Shown in pieces: positions 1 to 7,262 of a stretch of 59,650 bases of DNA. Numbering within the stretch: position 1 is the stretch's first letter; every line of letters starts with the position of its first letter. The notes under the pieces were generated by a model. The model was given only the letters and a program-made list of their open reading frames with translations, was not told the DNA's origin and did not search any database. Origin of the DNA: an uncultured Lachnospiraceae bacterium (GTDB lineage Bacteria; Bacillota; Clostridia; Lachnospirales; Lachnospiraceae); the NCBI GenBank assembly GCA_910588885.1, contig CAJUSQ010000006.1, positions 1 to 59,650 of the forward strand. The letters are read 5' to 3'. Both the position numbers and the translations under genes were made by a program.

Positions 1-294
1 GTTTTGTGTGATACGGTATATGAGATGGAACATGGAAGACTGGTATAATGGAATGCCAAATGCTTTTCTTATGCCCCACAACCACATGGAACAAGAGAGG
101 CCTTTATCAGAGGTTTGTGAAGGGAAAATAGGGGAAGGAGCTGAATGCATTTTGCCCTTTTAAAGTGAGGATAAACTCGCCTTTTCAGCGCAGCATGTTT
201 TAGTGATATAGTAATAGGCAATTGAATTTTTCGGTAGCTTTTTATATAATTACATAAAAGCATAATGGCATAGATTACGGCTTTACTATATTGG
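1..294. other. gene-free left edge with two promoter-like sites
   Basis: No convincing gene is visible. A TGGTATAAT extended -10 lies at 41-49 without a good -35 box. A second, better promoter (222-250) leads into the lipoprotein gene. The only open frame, on the minus strand, has no ribosome site and no recognisable protein character. Confidence 0.5.
222..250 (+). promoter_or_regulatory. SigA-type promoter for the repeat lipoprotein
   Basis: TTGAAT (222-227), a 17-base spacer, then a perfect TATAAT (245-250). It lies about 70 bases upstream of the lipoprotein start at 319. Confidence 0.65.
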
Positions 295-318
295 ATGAGA
301 GATGAAGGAGTGAAGCAT

Positions 319-1134
319 ATGAAGAACAGAAAAAGAAACAGGATATGCCTGGCAACTGCTATGATTTTGGCAGTATTATTTTTATTTGAGGGCTGTGAAA
401 GGGGGCAGACCGATTCCTCCCCAAAAGCGTCCGGATCGGAAAATCAGCAGGAAAGGCCGACGGAACCGGAGGATCAGCAGGAAAGTCCGACGGAGCCAGA
501 GGATCAGCAGGAAAGGCCGTCAGAGTCAACGGATCAACAGAAAGGGACGGCAGAACTTTATGGTCATGTTTTAGCACAATACAGCGACATGGTGCAGAAT
601 CATTTTTACAGCGATCTTCAGGGATCGGATGCTTATGAAAGCAGCTTTTGGGAGGAGATCGGAATGGAAATCCGTACCCATGAGCAGGAGATCTATTATG
701 CATTTTATGATATAGACGGAAACGGGACAATGGAACTGATCATTGCAGGGGGAGAAAACGGAGTATCGAACCCAGCGTTTGCCCCCTGGAAGTATGATTT
801 ATATGGGTTTGACGGAACCAATGTGGTTTCTGTTTTTCCGGACATGGAATTTGGGTACAGGACGAATTTCTCCCTTTATGAAAACGGAATAATAGAAGTA
901 TTTTACAGCGGCAGTGCAGCGGAAACGGGGATTGATTTTTACAGAATAGGAAATGACGGATTTACGCCGGAATTGGTGGATTCTTTTTCGGCAGTTGCCC
1001 ATTTGGAGGGAGAGGAACCGGTATTTTCGTATTTTCAAAAGAAAGATGAGATTACCGAAGAAGCATACAGTGCTGCGATTCAGAGCTATGAAGTCCCGCT
1101 GAACCCGGGATTAGACTGGATACAGATTCAATGA
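319..1134 (+). CDS. putative lipoprotein with N-terminal 10-residue repeats
   Basis: A 271-residue exported protein. A basic N-terminus and hydrophobic stretch end in a lipobox (FEGC, Cys26), so it is probably lipid-anchored on the outer face of the membrane. Residues about 42-77 form a hydrophilic tether of 10-residue repeats of the type DQQERPTEPE (see 442-549). The remaining 190 residues form a globular domain with an EF-hand-like loop (DIDGNGTMEL). I do not recognise the domain and cannot assign a function. ATG 319 is preferred over ATG 295 because GAAGGAG lies 8-9 bases before it and the signal sequence starts there. It appears monocistronic and lies ahead of the sigma factor gene. Confidence 0.75.
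   Translation: MKNRKRNRICLATAMILAVLFLFEGCERGQTDSSPKASGSENQQERPTEPEDQQESPTEPEDQQERPSESTDQQKGTAELYGHVLAQYSDMVQNHFYSDLQGSDAYESSFWEEIGMEIRTHEQEIYYAFYDIDGNGTMELIIAGGENGVSNPAFAPWKYDLYGFDGTNVVSVFPDMEFGYRTNFSLYENGIIEVFYSGSAAETGIDFYRIGNDGFTPELVDSFSAVAHLEGEEPVFSYFQKKDEITEEAYSAAIQSYEVPLNPGLDWIQIQ
442..549 (+). repeat. 30-bp in-frame tandem repeat, three and a half units
   Basis: Units at 442-471, 472-501 and 502-531, with a partial fourth at 532-549. They encode (N/D)QQE(R/S)P(T/S)E followed by PE, ST or similar. The first two units differ mostly at synonymous positions, so the array is moderately old. It probably acts as a flexible tether between lipid anchor and domain. Confidence 0.85.
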
Positions 1135-1233
1135 AAGAACCATATATGCAAGTGAGCCAACAAGGCTGAAAAATAATTTTTTCTGTCACACGGACCGGGG
1201 GAACGTTGTCTAATTAAGTAGGAGGTAAAATCT

Positions 1234-2085
1234 ATGAATAAAAAGACGAATGAAGACTTACAAGCTTTGGTTGAGAAAGCCACAGCGGGGGATAAAAAAT
1301 CCCTTGAAACCCTGGTCGCCGGTGTGCAGGACCTGGTATTCAATTTATCCCTGCGGATGCTTGGCACATTTGCAGACGCAGAGGACGCCACACAGGATAT
1401 CCTGCTGAAAATGATTACGCATCTGTCCTCGTTCAGGGGCGGCAGTTCGTTTACAACATGGGTATTCCGGATTGCGGTTAATCATCTAAAAAATTACAAA
1501 AAGCATATGTTTGCACACTATCCGTTAAGCTTTGAGTACTATGGAGATGACATAGAAAACGGAAAAATACAGGATGTGCCGGATTTGACGCAGAATGTGG
1601 AACAGGCCATTTTGGCAGAGGAACTGAAAATGTCCTGTACGAATGTGATGCTGCAATGCCTGGATATGGAAAGCAGATGCATTTTTATATTGGGTACGAT
1701 GTTTCAAATTGACAGCCGGATTGCAGGGGATATTTTGGAAATGACCCCGGAGGCATATCGGCAGCGGCTTTCCAGAATCCGCAAAAAGATGGCGGATTTT
1801 CTAAGAAAGCACTGCGGAGAATACGGCGGCGGAAAGTGTAGATGCAAAGACAGGGTAAATTATGCAATTCAAAACCATAGGATCAATCCGCAGCAGCTGG
1901 ATTATACGTCGGCTTCGGAAATTCCCATTCAAGACATTCTGGATGTAAAACATGCAATGGAGGATCTGGATGATTTATCACAGGATTTTTCGTTCTGTAA
2001 GCCTTACCAATCTCCGGAACGTACGAAACATCTGATACAGGAGATTTTAGATTCCGCGCAATTTTCTGTAATACAGAAATGTTAA
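1234..2085 (+). CDS. ECF-type RNA polymerase sigma factor with C-terminal extension
   Basis: A 283-residue sigma-70 family protein. Region 2 is at about 25-95 (FADAEDATQDILLKMITHL, then FRGGSSFTTWVFRIAVNHLKNY, the usual ECF signature). Region 4 is at about 130-190 (LDMESRCIFILG, then MTPEAYRQRLSRIRKKM). Roughly 90 further residues follow, starting with a Cys-x-Cys (GKCRCKDRVNYAI). Some ECF groups carry such tails, which may replace a separate anti-sigma factor. No anti-sigma gene is adjacent; the neighbours are a lipoprotein and a DUF2461 protein. The start follows TAGGAGG at the normal distance. The target promoters are unknown. Confidence 0.85.
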   Translation: MNKKTNEDLQALVEKATAGDKKSLETLVAGVQDLVFNLSLRMLGTFADAEDATQDILLKMITHLSSFRGGSSFTTWVFRIAVNHLKNYKKHMFAHYPLSFEYYGDDIENGKIQDVPDLTQNVEQAILAEELKMSCTNVMLQCLDMESRCIFILGTMFQIDSRIAGDILEMTPEAYRQRLSRIRKKMADFLRKHCGEYGGGKCRCKDRVNYAIQNHRINPQQLDYTSASEIPIQDILDVKHAMEDLDDLSQDFSFCKPYQSPERTKHLIQEILDSAQFSVIQKC

Positions 2086-2120
2086 ATTCCACACAATTTT
2101 CGATGATTCAGAAACCATAG
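2051..2120 (+). repeat. degenerate 35-bp tandem duplication across the sigma factor stop
   Basis: The stretch from 2051 resembles the stretch from 2086 (offset 35 bases), with about three quarters of 30 bases identical. The first copy encodes the last residues of the sigma factor; the second is the intergenic spacer before the next gene. Confidence 0.5.
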
Positions 2121-2135
2121 AGGAGATGACGTATT

Positions 2136-2822
2136 ATGAATACACAGTGCATTATGGATTATTTGTCGGCCTTAAGCGTGAATAATAACCGAGAATGGTA
2201 TCACGCAAATAAAAACGACTATAAAACGGCCAATGCCGAATTTGAAGGATTATTGCAGGCATTGATATTGGAAATCGGAACATTTGACAGCAGTATTCTG
2301 CATAATATCCCGAAAGACTTTACTTTTAAAATTGTAAGGGATACCCGTTTCGGCCATGACAAATCCCCCTACTTTCCGGGGTTTCGCGCCCATATTTCTG
2401 CGAAGGGGAAGCTGCCGGTTCCGGTTGGGTATTATCTTATGATAAAGCCCGGCAATCAGTCCTTTTTAGGCGGCGGGCTATTTGCGGATATGTTTAAGGA
2501 CGCAACAAGGATGGTACGGGATTCGATTGCAGAGAATGGCGAGGAATGGGAAGCGGTAATACATGAGCCGGAGTTTGAAAAATATTTTACGGTAAAAGGG
2601 ACCGCATTAAAGAATGTCCCGGCGGGATATGAAAAAGAGCATCCCCAGGCGGAATATCTTAAGTTTAAGAGCTGGTATCTGGAATACCCCATCAAGGATG
2701 AAGAATTAAGCAATGCGGAACGTTTCATTGCAAAAGCAGCGGGGATGTTCCGAATTATGAAGCCTTTTAATGACTATCTAAACAAGGCGTTGGCAGATTT
2801 TCAGATGCCGGAAAGAAAATAA
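2136..2822 (+). CDS. DUF2461 (TIGR02453) family protein
   Basis: A 228-residue cytoplasmic protein whose N-terminus (FLSAL-type helix, then NNNREWYHANKNDY) and central RDTRFGHDKSPY and GGGLF motifs match the DUF2461 family as I remember it. The length is normal for that family. Its biochemical role is not established. It lies 50 bases after the sigma factor, with AGAGGAGATG before ATG 2136, so co-transcription is likely. Confidence 0.8.
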   Translation: MNTQCIMDYLSALSVNNNREWYHANKNDYKTANAEFEGLLQALILEIGTFDSSILHNIPKDFTFKIVRDTRFGHDKSPYFPGFRAHISAKGKLPVPVGYYLMIKPGNQSFLGGGLFADMFKDATRMVRDSIAENGEEWEAVIHEPEFEKYFTVKGTALKNVPAGYEKEHPQAEYLKFKSWYLEYPIKDEELSNAERFIAKAAGMFRIMKPFNDYLNKALADFQMPERK

Positions 2823-2913
2823 ATGATGGAAATACAAGCGGCGGAGCTACAAATTACAGTTAAAAATATTGCCGCCTGACCGGGTACCGGACTTTGGAAC
2901 AGTCACAGAGCCT

Positions 2914-2942
2914 TTGCCAAATACTCCTTTTTGTGATAAAAT
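2914..2942 (+). promoter_or_regulatory. SigA-type promoter with extended -10 for the PBP gene
   Basis: TTGCCA (2914-2919), a 17-base spacer, TAAAAT (2937-2942) preceded by TGA, which gives an extended -10. It lies about 75 bases upstream of the PBP start. Confidence 0.65.
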
Positions 2943-3022
2943 GCTGAAAGAATACATCGAAATGGGAAATCGGATAGATAAATTCTTGGCTTTAAGGAGT
3001 AAGGAGGTTCCAAAGGTTTTAC

Positions 3023-5299
3023 ATGCAAAAGAAAAATGTGATAGGATTTAAAAGCCGGAGAAGGAAAAAGAAAAAAGTAAAAGAATGGCAGAAAGCAGCC
3101 TCGCAAAGCCGCAGACAGGAACGAAGTGAGAAAAAGGCGGAACGCCGGGAACAGTCAGAACGCCGGAAACAGGAGAAAAATCCGAGACAGGCGCGGGAAG
3201 CCCGTTCCCGGCAGATCCGGCGGCGATTTTTGTGGGGGCTTTCCGCTTTTGGCGGAATCGCGGCAGCCGGAGCGGTGCTGTTTGTGGTTTGGGCTTTTTG
3301 GGGAGGGAAAAAAGAAGAAGGAACGCAGCCGGATCTGCTGCTGAAGGAATATATGGCCTGCATTCCCAAAAAGGAATATGGGAAAATGTATGGAATGGTA
3401 GATGCGGAAGCATCGGATATCGGCCAGGAGGAATTTGTCCGGCGGAATGCGGATATTTATGAAGGGATTGAGCTGCAGGATCTGGAAATCCAGGTTACGA
3501 ATTATAATAAGGAAACGGGAGTTGTGAAATATTTAACGGAATTGCGTATGGCGGCAGGAAGCATTAGCTTTGAGAACCGGGCCTTTTTTCAAAAAGGGGA
3601 AGACGGCTACCGGCTGGTATGGAGCAACTCCCTGATTTTTCCGGAGCTGACGGAAACGGACCGGATTAAAATATCGACGACCCAGGCGGAGCGGGGGAGT
3701 ATCCTGGACCGGAACGGCACGGTGCTGGCCGGAAAGGGAACGGCCTCCTCGGTGGGAATTGTGCCGGGAAAGCTGGTGGATCGGGCTTCTGCCGTGAATC
3801 GTCTTTCCGAATTGCTGGACATACAGCCGGAAGTCATTGAAAAGAAGCTTTCAGCCCAGTGGGTGCGGGAGGATTCCTTTGTTCCCCTTAAGACCCTTCC
3901 GAAGGTGCAGGAGATTGATTTGCTGTCCCCGGAGCCGGAGGCGGAGGTTTTGGCGGAGCTGGGAAGGCAGGAGGAGCTTTTGAAAATTCCCGGTGTGAAA
4001 ATTCAGGATACCGGGATCCGGCAGTATCCCCTGGGTGCGGCCGCGGCGCATCTGGTGGGGTATGTGCAGGGGGTCACGGCAGAGGATTTGGCGGAACATG
4101 TCAATGAAGGATATACCGAAAGCAGCCTGATCGGAAAGAGCGGGATGGAAGCGTTGTTTGAAAAGGAGCTGAAGGGACAAAACGGGTTTCGGCTTTCGAT
4201 TGCGGATGAAGCCGGCAATGAAAAAAAAGAGCTGGCAAGGATTGAGGTACAGCACGGGCAGGATGTGAAGCTGACCATAGATGCCGGGCTCCAGCAATCC
4301 CTTTACGAACAATTCCGGGAGGATAAGGGCTGTTCCGTGGCCATGGATCCCTATACCGGAGAGGTTCTGGCATTGGTGAGTACCCCCTCTTTTGACAACA
4401 ATGATTTTATAAAAGGCATTACGGAGGAAGCCTGGGAGGTTCTGAACGATGGGGAACAGAAGCCGATGTTTAACCGATTCCGGCAGGTGTGGTGTCCCGG
4501 CTCTACCTTAAAGCCGGTGATTGCTGCAGTCGGGCTGGATTCCGGAGCCGTGAATCCGGCGGAAGATTTTGGAAATGAGGGTTTAAGATGGCAGAAAGAT
4601 GCTTCCTGGGGCAATTATTTCATTTCCACCCTTCACGAGTGTGCCCCGGCTACCCTGGAAAATGCCATGATTTATTCGGATAATATTTATTTTGCCAAGG
4701 CAGCTTTGAAAATCGGGGCAGAAACGCTGGAAGCTTCCCTGCAAAGACTTGGCTTTTCCGAGGCAGTCCCTTTTGAAATTGCAATGTACGGATCTACGTA
4801 TTCCAACGGGGAACATATTGAAACGGAAATTCAGCTGGCGGACAGCGGATACGGACAGGGGCAGATGCTGATGAATCCGCTGCATCTGGCCTGTCTGTAC
4901 ACGGCGTTCTGCAACGGAGGGAACGTGATAAAGCCCTATTTGGTATACCGGGAGGAAGCGGCAGGGGAAATCTGGATTTCACAGGCTTTTTCTGCGCAAA
5001 CATCCCAGATCCTGCTGGAGAATTTGAAAAAAGTAGTAAATGATCCCAATGGTACCGGATACAAAGCCTTTCGGGAGGACGTCCTTCTGGCCGGAAAAAC
5101 CGGAACGGCGGAGATCAAGTCCTCCAAAGAGGATGAAGAAGGAACGGAGCTGGGCTGGTTTGCCGTATTTACGGCGGATCCGGCGGTAAGCAGGCCCATT
5201 TTGCTGGTAAGCATGACGGAGGATGTAAAGGACAGGGGCGGGAGCGCCTATGTGGTGGAACGGGACAGCCTGGCCCTGGCTCAATGGTTTGGTTTTTGA
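3023..5299 (+). CDS. class B penicillin-binding protein, MecA/PBP2a-like transpeptidase
   Basis: A 758-residue DD-transpeptidase that crosslinks peptidoglycan outside the membrane. It has an unusually long, very basic cytoplasmic tail (about residues 1-68) and one membrane segment (about 69-93). An NTF2-like MecA_N-type domain (about 100-205) follows, then a PBP dimerisation domain (AERGSILDRNGTVLAG), then the transpeptidase domain. The catalytic motifs are S494-T-L-K497, S552-D-N554 and K692-T-G-T. The MecA_N fold occurs in low-affinity PBPs, so reduced beta-lactam binding is possible but cannot be read from sequence. AAGGAGG lies 15 bases before ATG 3023, which is long, but no better start is in frame. 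No terminator separates it from metY. Confidence 0.9.
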   Translation: MQKKNVIGFKSRRRKKKKVKEWQKAASQSRRQERSEKKAERREQSERRKQEKNPRQAREARSRQIRRRFLWGLSAFGGIAAAGAVLFVVWAFWGGKKEEGTQPDLLLKEYMACIPKKEYGKMYGMVDAEASDIGQEEFVRRNADIYEGIELQDLEIQVTNYNKETGVVKYLTELRMAAGSISFENRAFFQKGEDGYRLVWSNSLIFPELTETDRIKISTTQAERGSILDRNGTVLAGKGTASSVGIVPGKLVDRASAVNRLSELLDIQPEVIEKKLSAQWVREDSFVPLKTLPKVQEIDLLSPEPEAEVLAELGRQEELLKIPGVKIQDTGIRQYPLGAAAAHLVGYVQGVTAEDLAEHVNEGYTESSLIGKSGMEALFEKELKGQNGFRLSIADEAGNEKKELARIEVQHGQDVKLTIDAGLQQSLYEQFREDKGCSVAMDPYTGEVLALVSTPSFDNNDFIKGITEEAWEVLNDGEQKPMFNRFRQVWCPGSTLKPVIAAVGLDSGAVNPAEDFGNEGLRWQKDASWGNYFISTLHECAPATLENAMIYSDNIYFAKAALKIGAETLEASLQRLGFSEAVPFEIAMYGSTYSNGEHIETEIQLADSGYGQGQMLMNPLHLACLYTAFCNGGNVIKPYLVYREEAAGEIWISQAFSAQTSQILLENLKKVVNDPNGTGYKAFREDVLLAGKTGTAEIKSSKEDEEGTELGWFAVFTADPAVSRPILLVSMTEDVKDRGGSAYVVERDSLALAQWFGF

Positions 5300-5307
5300 A
5301 AAAATAC

Positions 5308-5336
5308 TTGACAACGGATTCTATAAAGCATATAAT
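5308..5336 (+). promoter_or_regulatory. perfect-consensus promoter of metY
   Basis: TTGACA (5308-5313), exactly 17 bases, TATAAT (5331-5336). This is a full SigA consensus, which would be very strong unless repressed. It starts 9 bases after the PBP stop codon. The predicted transcription start falls inside the dyad at 5336-5356. Confidence 0.85.
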
Positions 5337-5356
5337 TCCTATATATTTAATAGGAA
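5336..5356. promoter_or_regulatory. dyad operator overlapping the metY -10 and start site
   Basis: TTCCTAT (5336-5342) and ATAGGAA (5350-5356) form a perfect 7-bp inverted repeat with a 7-base centre. It begins on the last base of the -10 box and covers the predicted start site, a repressing position. The Rrf2-family gene just downstream of metY is the obvious candidate binder. The TTCC/GGAA arms resemble CymR-type Rrf2 sites as I recall them. Confidence 0.55.
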
Positions 5357-5378
5357 AAGAAAGAATGAGGAATCAGCC

Positions 5379-6698
5379 ATGAGCAGGAAAATTACCAGAG
5401 AGAAACGGAACTTGAAATTTGAAACATTACAGCTTCATGCAGGTCAGGAACAGCCGGATTTGGCGACAGATGCCAGGGCGGTGCCGATTTATCAGACCTC
5501 CTCTTATGTGTTTCATGACAGCAGCCATGCGGCGGCCCGGTTTGCCTTGTCCGATGCGGGGAACATATACGGAAGGCTGACGAATCCCACCCAGGATGTA
5601 TTTGAACAGCGGATGGCGGCCTTGGAGGGCGGTACGGCGGCCCTTGCAGTGGCTTCCGGTGCGGCGGCCCTTGCGTATACTTTTCAGAATCTGGCAAAGG
5701 CCGGGGACCATATTGTGGCGGCGCGGAATATTTACGGCGGCACTTATAATTTCCTGGCCCATACGTTTCCGGAGTCCGGCGTAACGACGACTTTTGTAGA
5801 TCCGTTCGCAGAAGGGGCCTTTGCGGACGCCATACAGGAAAACACCAAGGCGGTGTTCGTGGAAACCCTGGGAAATCCCCGGTCGGAGGTCATTGATCTG
5901 AAAGCCGTGGCAGAGATTGCCCATGCCCATAAGATTCCGCTGGTGGTGGACAATACCTTTGCCACGCCTTACCTGGTACGTCCGATTGAATATGGAGCGG
6001 ATCTTGTGGTGCATTCCGCTACCAAATTTATCGGCGGCCACGGTACGGCCATCGGCGGCGTCATTGTGGAGGGAGGAAAATTTGACTGGGAGGCATCCGG
6101 GAAATTTCCGTCCATAACGGAGCCGAACCCCAGCTACCACGGGATCAGTTTTTCCAAGGCGGCGGGGCCGGCGGCCTTTGTCACCAGGATCCGGGCAATT
6201 CTCCTGCGGGATACGGGAGCGACGCTTTCCCCCTTCCATGCATTTCTTTTTTTACAGGGGCTGGAAACCTTATCCCTGCGGGTGGAGCGGCATGTGGAGA
6301 ACAGCCTGAGGATTGTGAATTATTTAACGAATCATCCCATGGTGGAGGCCGTGCACCATCCGTCCGTGGCAAAGGAGGAATCTCAAAGGGTGCTGTATCA
6401 AAAATATTTTCCCAGGGGCGGAGGTTCCATTTTTACCTTTGAAATCAAGGGGGATGATAATCGGGCGATGGAGTTCATTGATCATCTGGAATTGTTTTCC
6501 CTGCTGGCGAATGTGGCGGACGCAAAGTCTCTGGTGATCCATCCCGCTTCCACGACCCACGCCCAGCTAAGCAGGGAGGAACTGGAGCAGCAGGGGATTT
6601 TCCCCAATACGATCCGGCTGTCCGTGGGAATTGAGAATATTGACGATATCATACAGGATCTGGAAGAGGCTTTTCGGGCGGTAGCGGAATCGGAATAA
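5379..6698 (+). CDS. metY: O-acetylhomoserine sulfhydrylase (aminocarboxypropyltransferase)
   Basis: A 439-residue PLP enzyme of the Cys/Met metabolism family. It makes homocysteine from O-acetylhomoserine and sulfide in direct-sulfhydrylation methionine synthesis. Seen: NIYGRLTNPTQDVFE near the N-terminus, substrate-domain HLHAGQ-type start (LQLHAGQEQPD), VVDNTFATPYL, and the PLP-lysine motif SATKFIGGHG (Lys216). Length and the LLRDTGATLSPF and FSLLANVADAKSL stretches fit MetY better than cystathionine gamma-synthase. ATG 5379 is chosen because GAGG lies before it and it starts after the promoter. It probably forms an operon with the Rrf2 gene 33 bases downstream. Confidence 0.9.
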   Translation: MSRKITREKRNLKFETLQLHAGQEQPDLATDARAVPIYQTSSYVFHDSSHAAARFALSDAGNIYGRLTNPTQDVFEQRMAALEGGTAALAVASGAAALAYTFQNLAKAGDHIVAARNIYGGTYNFLAHTFPESGVTTTFVDPFAEGAFADAIQENTKAVFVETLGNPRSEVIDLKAVAEIAHAHKIPLVVDNTFATPYLVRPIEYGADLVVHSATKFIGGHGTAIGGVIVEGGKFDWEASGKFPSITEPNPSYHGISFSKAAGPAAFVTRIRAILLRDTGATLSPFHAFLFLQGLETLSLRVERHVENSLRIVNYLTNHPMVEAVHHPSVAKEESQRVLYQKYFPRGGGSIFTFEIKGDDNRAMEFIDHLELFSLLANVADAKSLVIHPASTTHAQLSREELEQQGIFPNTIRLSVGIENIDDIIQDLEEAFRAVAESE

Positions 6699-6731
6699 AG
6701 GAGGGGACGGCCGAAACAGGCCGGGAATCAT

Positions 6732-7166
6732 ATGAAAATATCTACAAAAGGAAGATATGCCCTGCGGCTGATGCTGGATTTGGCCCTGCAGGACAACGGG
6801 GAGCCTGTCCGTCTGAAGGATGTGGCGGCCCGTCAGGAAATTTCCCTGAAATATTTGGAACAGATTATTTCGGTACTGCAGAGGCTGGGATATGTAAAAA
6901 GCATCCGCGGCCCTCAGGGAGGCTACCGTCTGGCAAAGCCACCCGAAACTTATACGGCAGGAATGATCCTGCAGGCCATAGAAGGCGATATGGCCCCGGT
7001 ATCCTGTCTGGCGAAGGTGCATGATTTGTGTCCGCGGGAGGCGGACTGCGTGACTCTGCGGCTGTGGCGGGAGCTGGATGACGCCATAAAGGGGGTTTTG
7101 GAAAAGTACACCCTGGCGGATTTGGCGGAATGGGCCGGGGAAGGCAGCCTTCAATATGTGATATAA
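6732..7166 (+). CDS. Rrf2-family transcriptional regulator with three-cysteine motif
   Basis: A 144-residue winged-helix regulator. The N-terminal MKISTKGRYALRLMLDLA and the wing GPQGGYRLAKP are diagnostic of Rrf2. Cys92, Cys100 and Cys106 (C-x7-C-x5-C) sit where IscR carries its Fe-S cluster ligands, so a cluster or thiol sensor is plausible. It follows metY closely and likely controls it through the dyad at 5336-5356, linking sulfide, cysteine or iron-sulfur status to homocysteine synthesis. That regulatory link is inferred. The plain Rrf2 regulator CymR of Bacillus lacks such a triad, as I recall. Confidence 0.9.
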   Translation: MKISTKGRYALRLMLDLALQDNGEPVRLKDVAARQEISLKYLEQIISVLQRLGYVKSIRGPQGGYRLAKPPETYTAGMILQAIEGDMAPVSCLAKVHDLCPREADCVTLRLWRELDDAIKGVLEKYTLADLAEWAGEGSLQYVI

Positions 7167-7168
7167 GC

Positions 7169-7198
7169 GCCCGGCCGGATTTGGCCGGGCCTGTTTTT
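7169..7198 (+). terminator. intrinsic terminator after the metY-Rrf2 operon
   Basis: GCCCGGCC, loop GGATTT, GGCCGGGC (7169-7190), followed by CTGTTTTT. It separates this operon from the convergent asnB gene. Confidence 0.85.
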
Positions 7199-7262
7199 GC
7201 CTTCCCCGGTTTTGGGGATGCTCCGGCCGGGTGATACCGGGCATACGGTTGTTTTGTTCAAT

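Noticed and set aside
69..263. 64-codon minus-strand frame at the left edge
   Set aside because: No ribosome site, AT-rich intergenic composition, and overlaps the lipoprotein promoter.
1135..1233. ECF-type autoregulatory promoter (GGAAC...CGTTGTC) before the sigma factor
   Set aside because: GGAAC and CGTTGTC are directly adjacent, not separated by the required 15-17 bases.
2869..3051. 60-codon frame ahead of the PBP gene
   Set aside because: It contains the PBP promoter, lacks a ribosome site at its start and has no protein-like composition.
5300..5378. SAM riboswitch or T-box before metY
   Set aside because: Only about 40 bases lie between the predicted transcription start and ATG, too short for either; a promoter and dyad explain the region.
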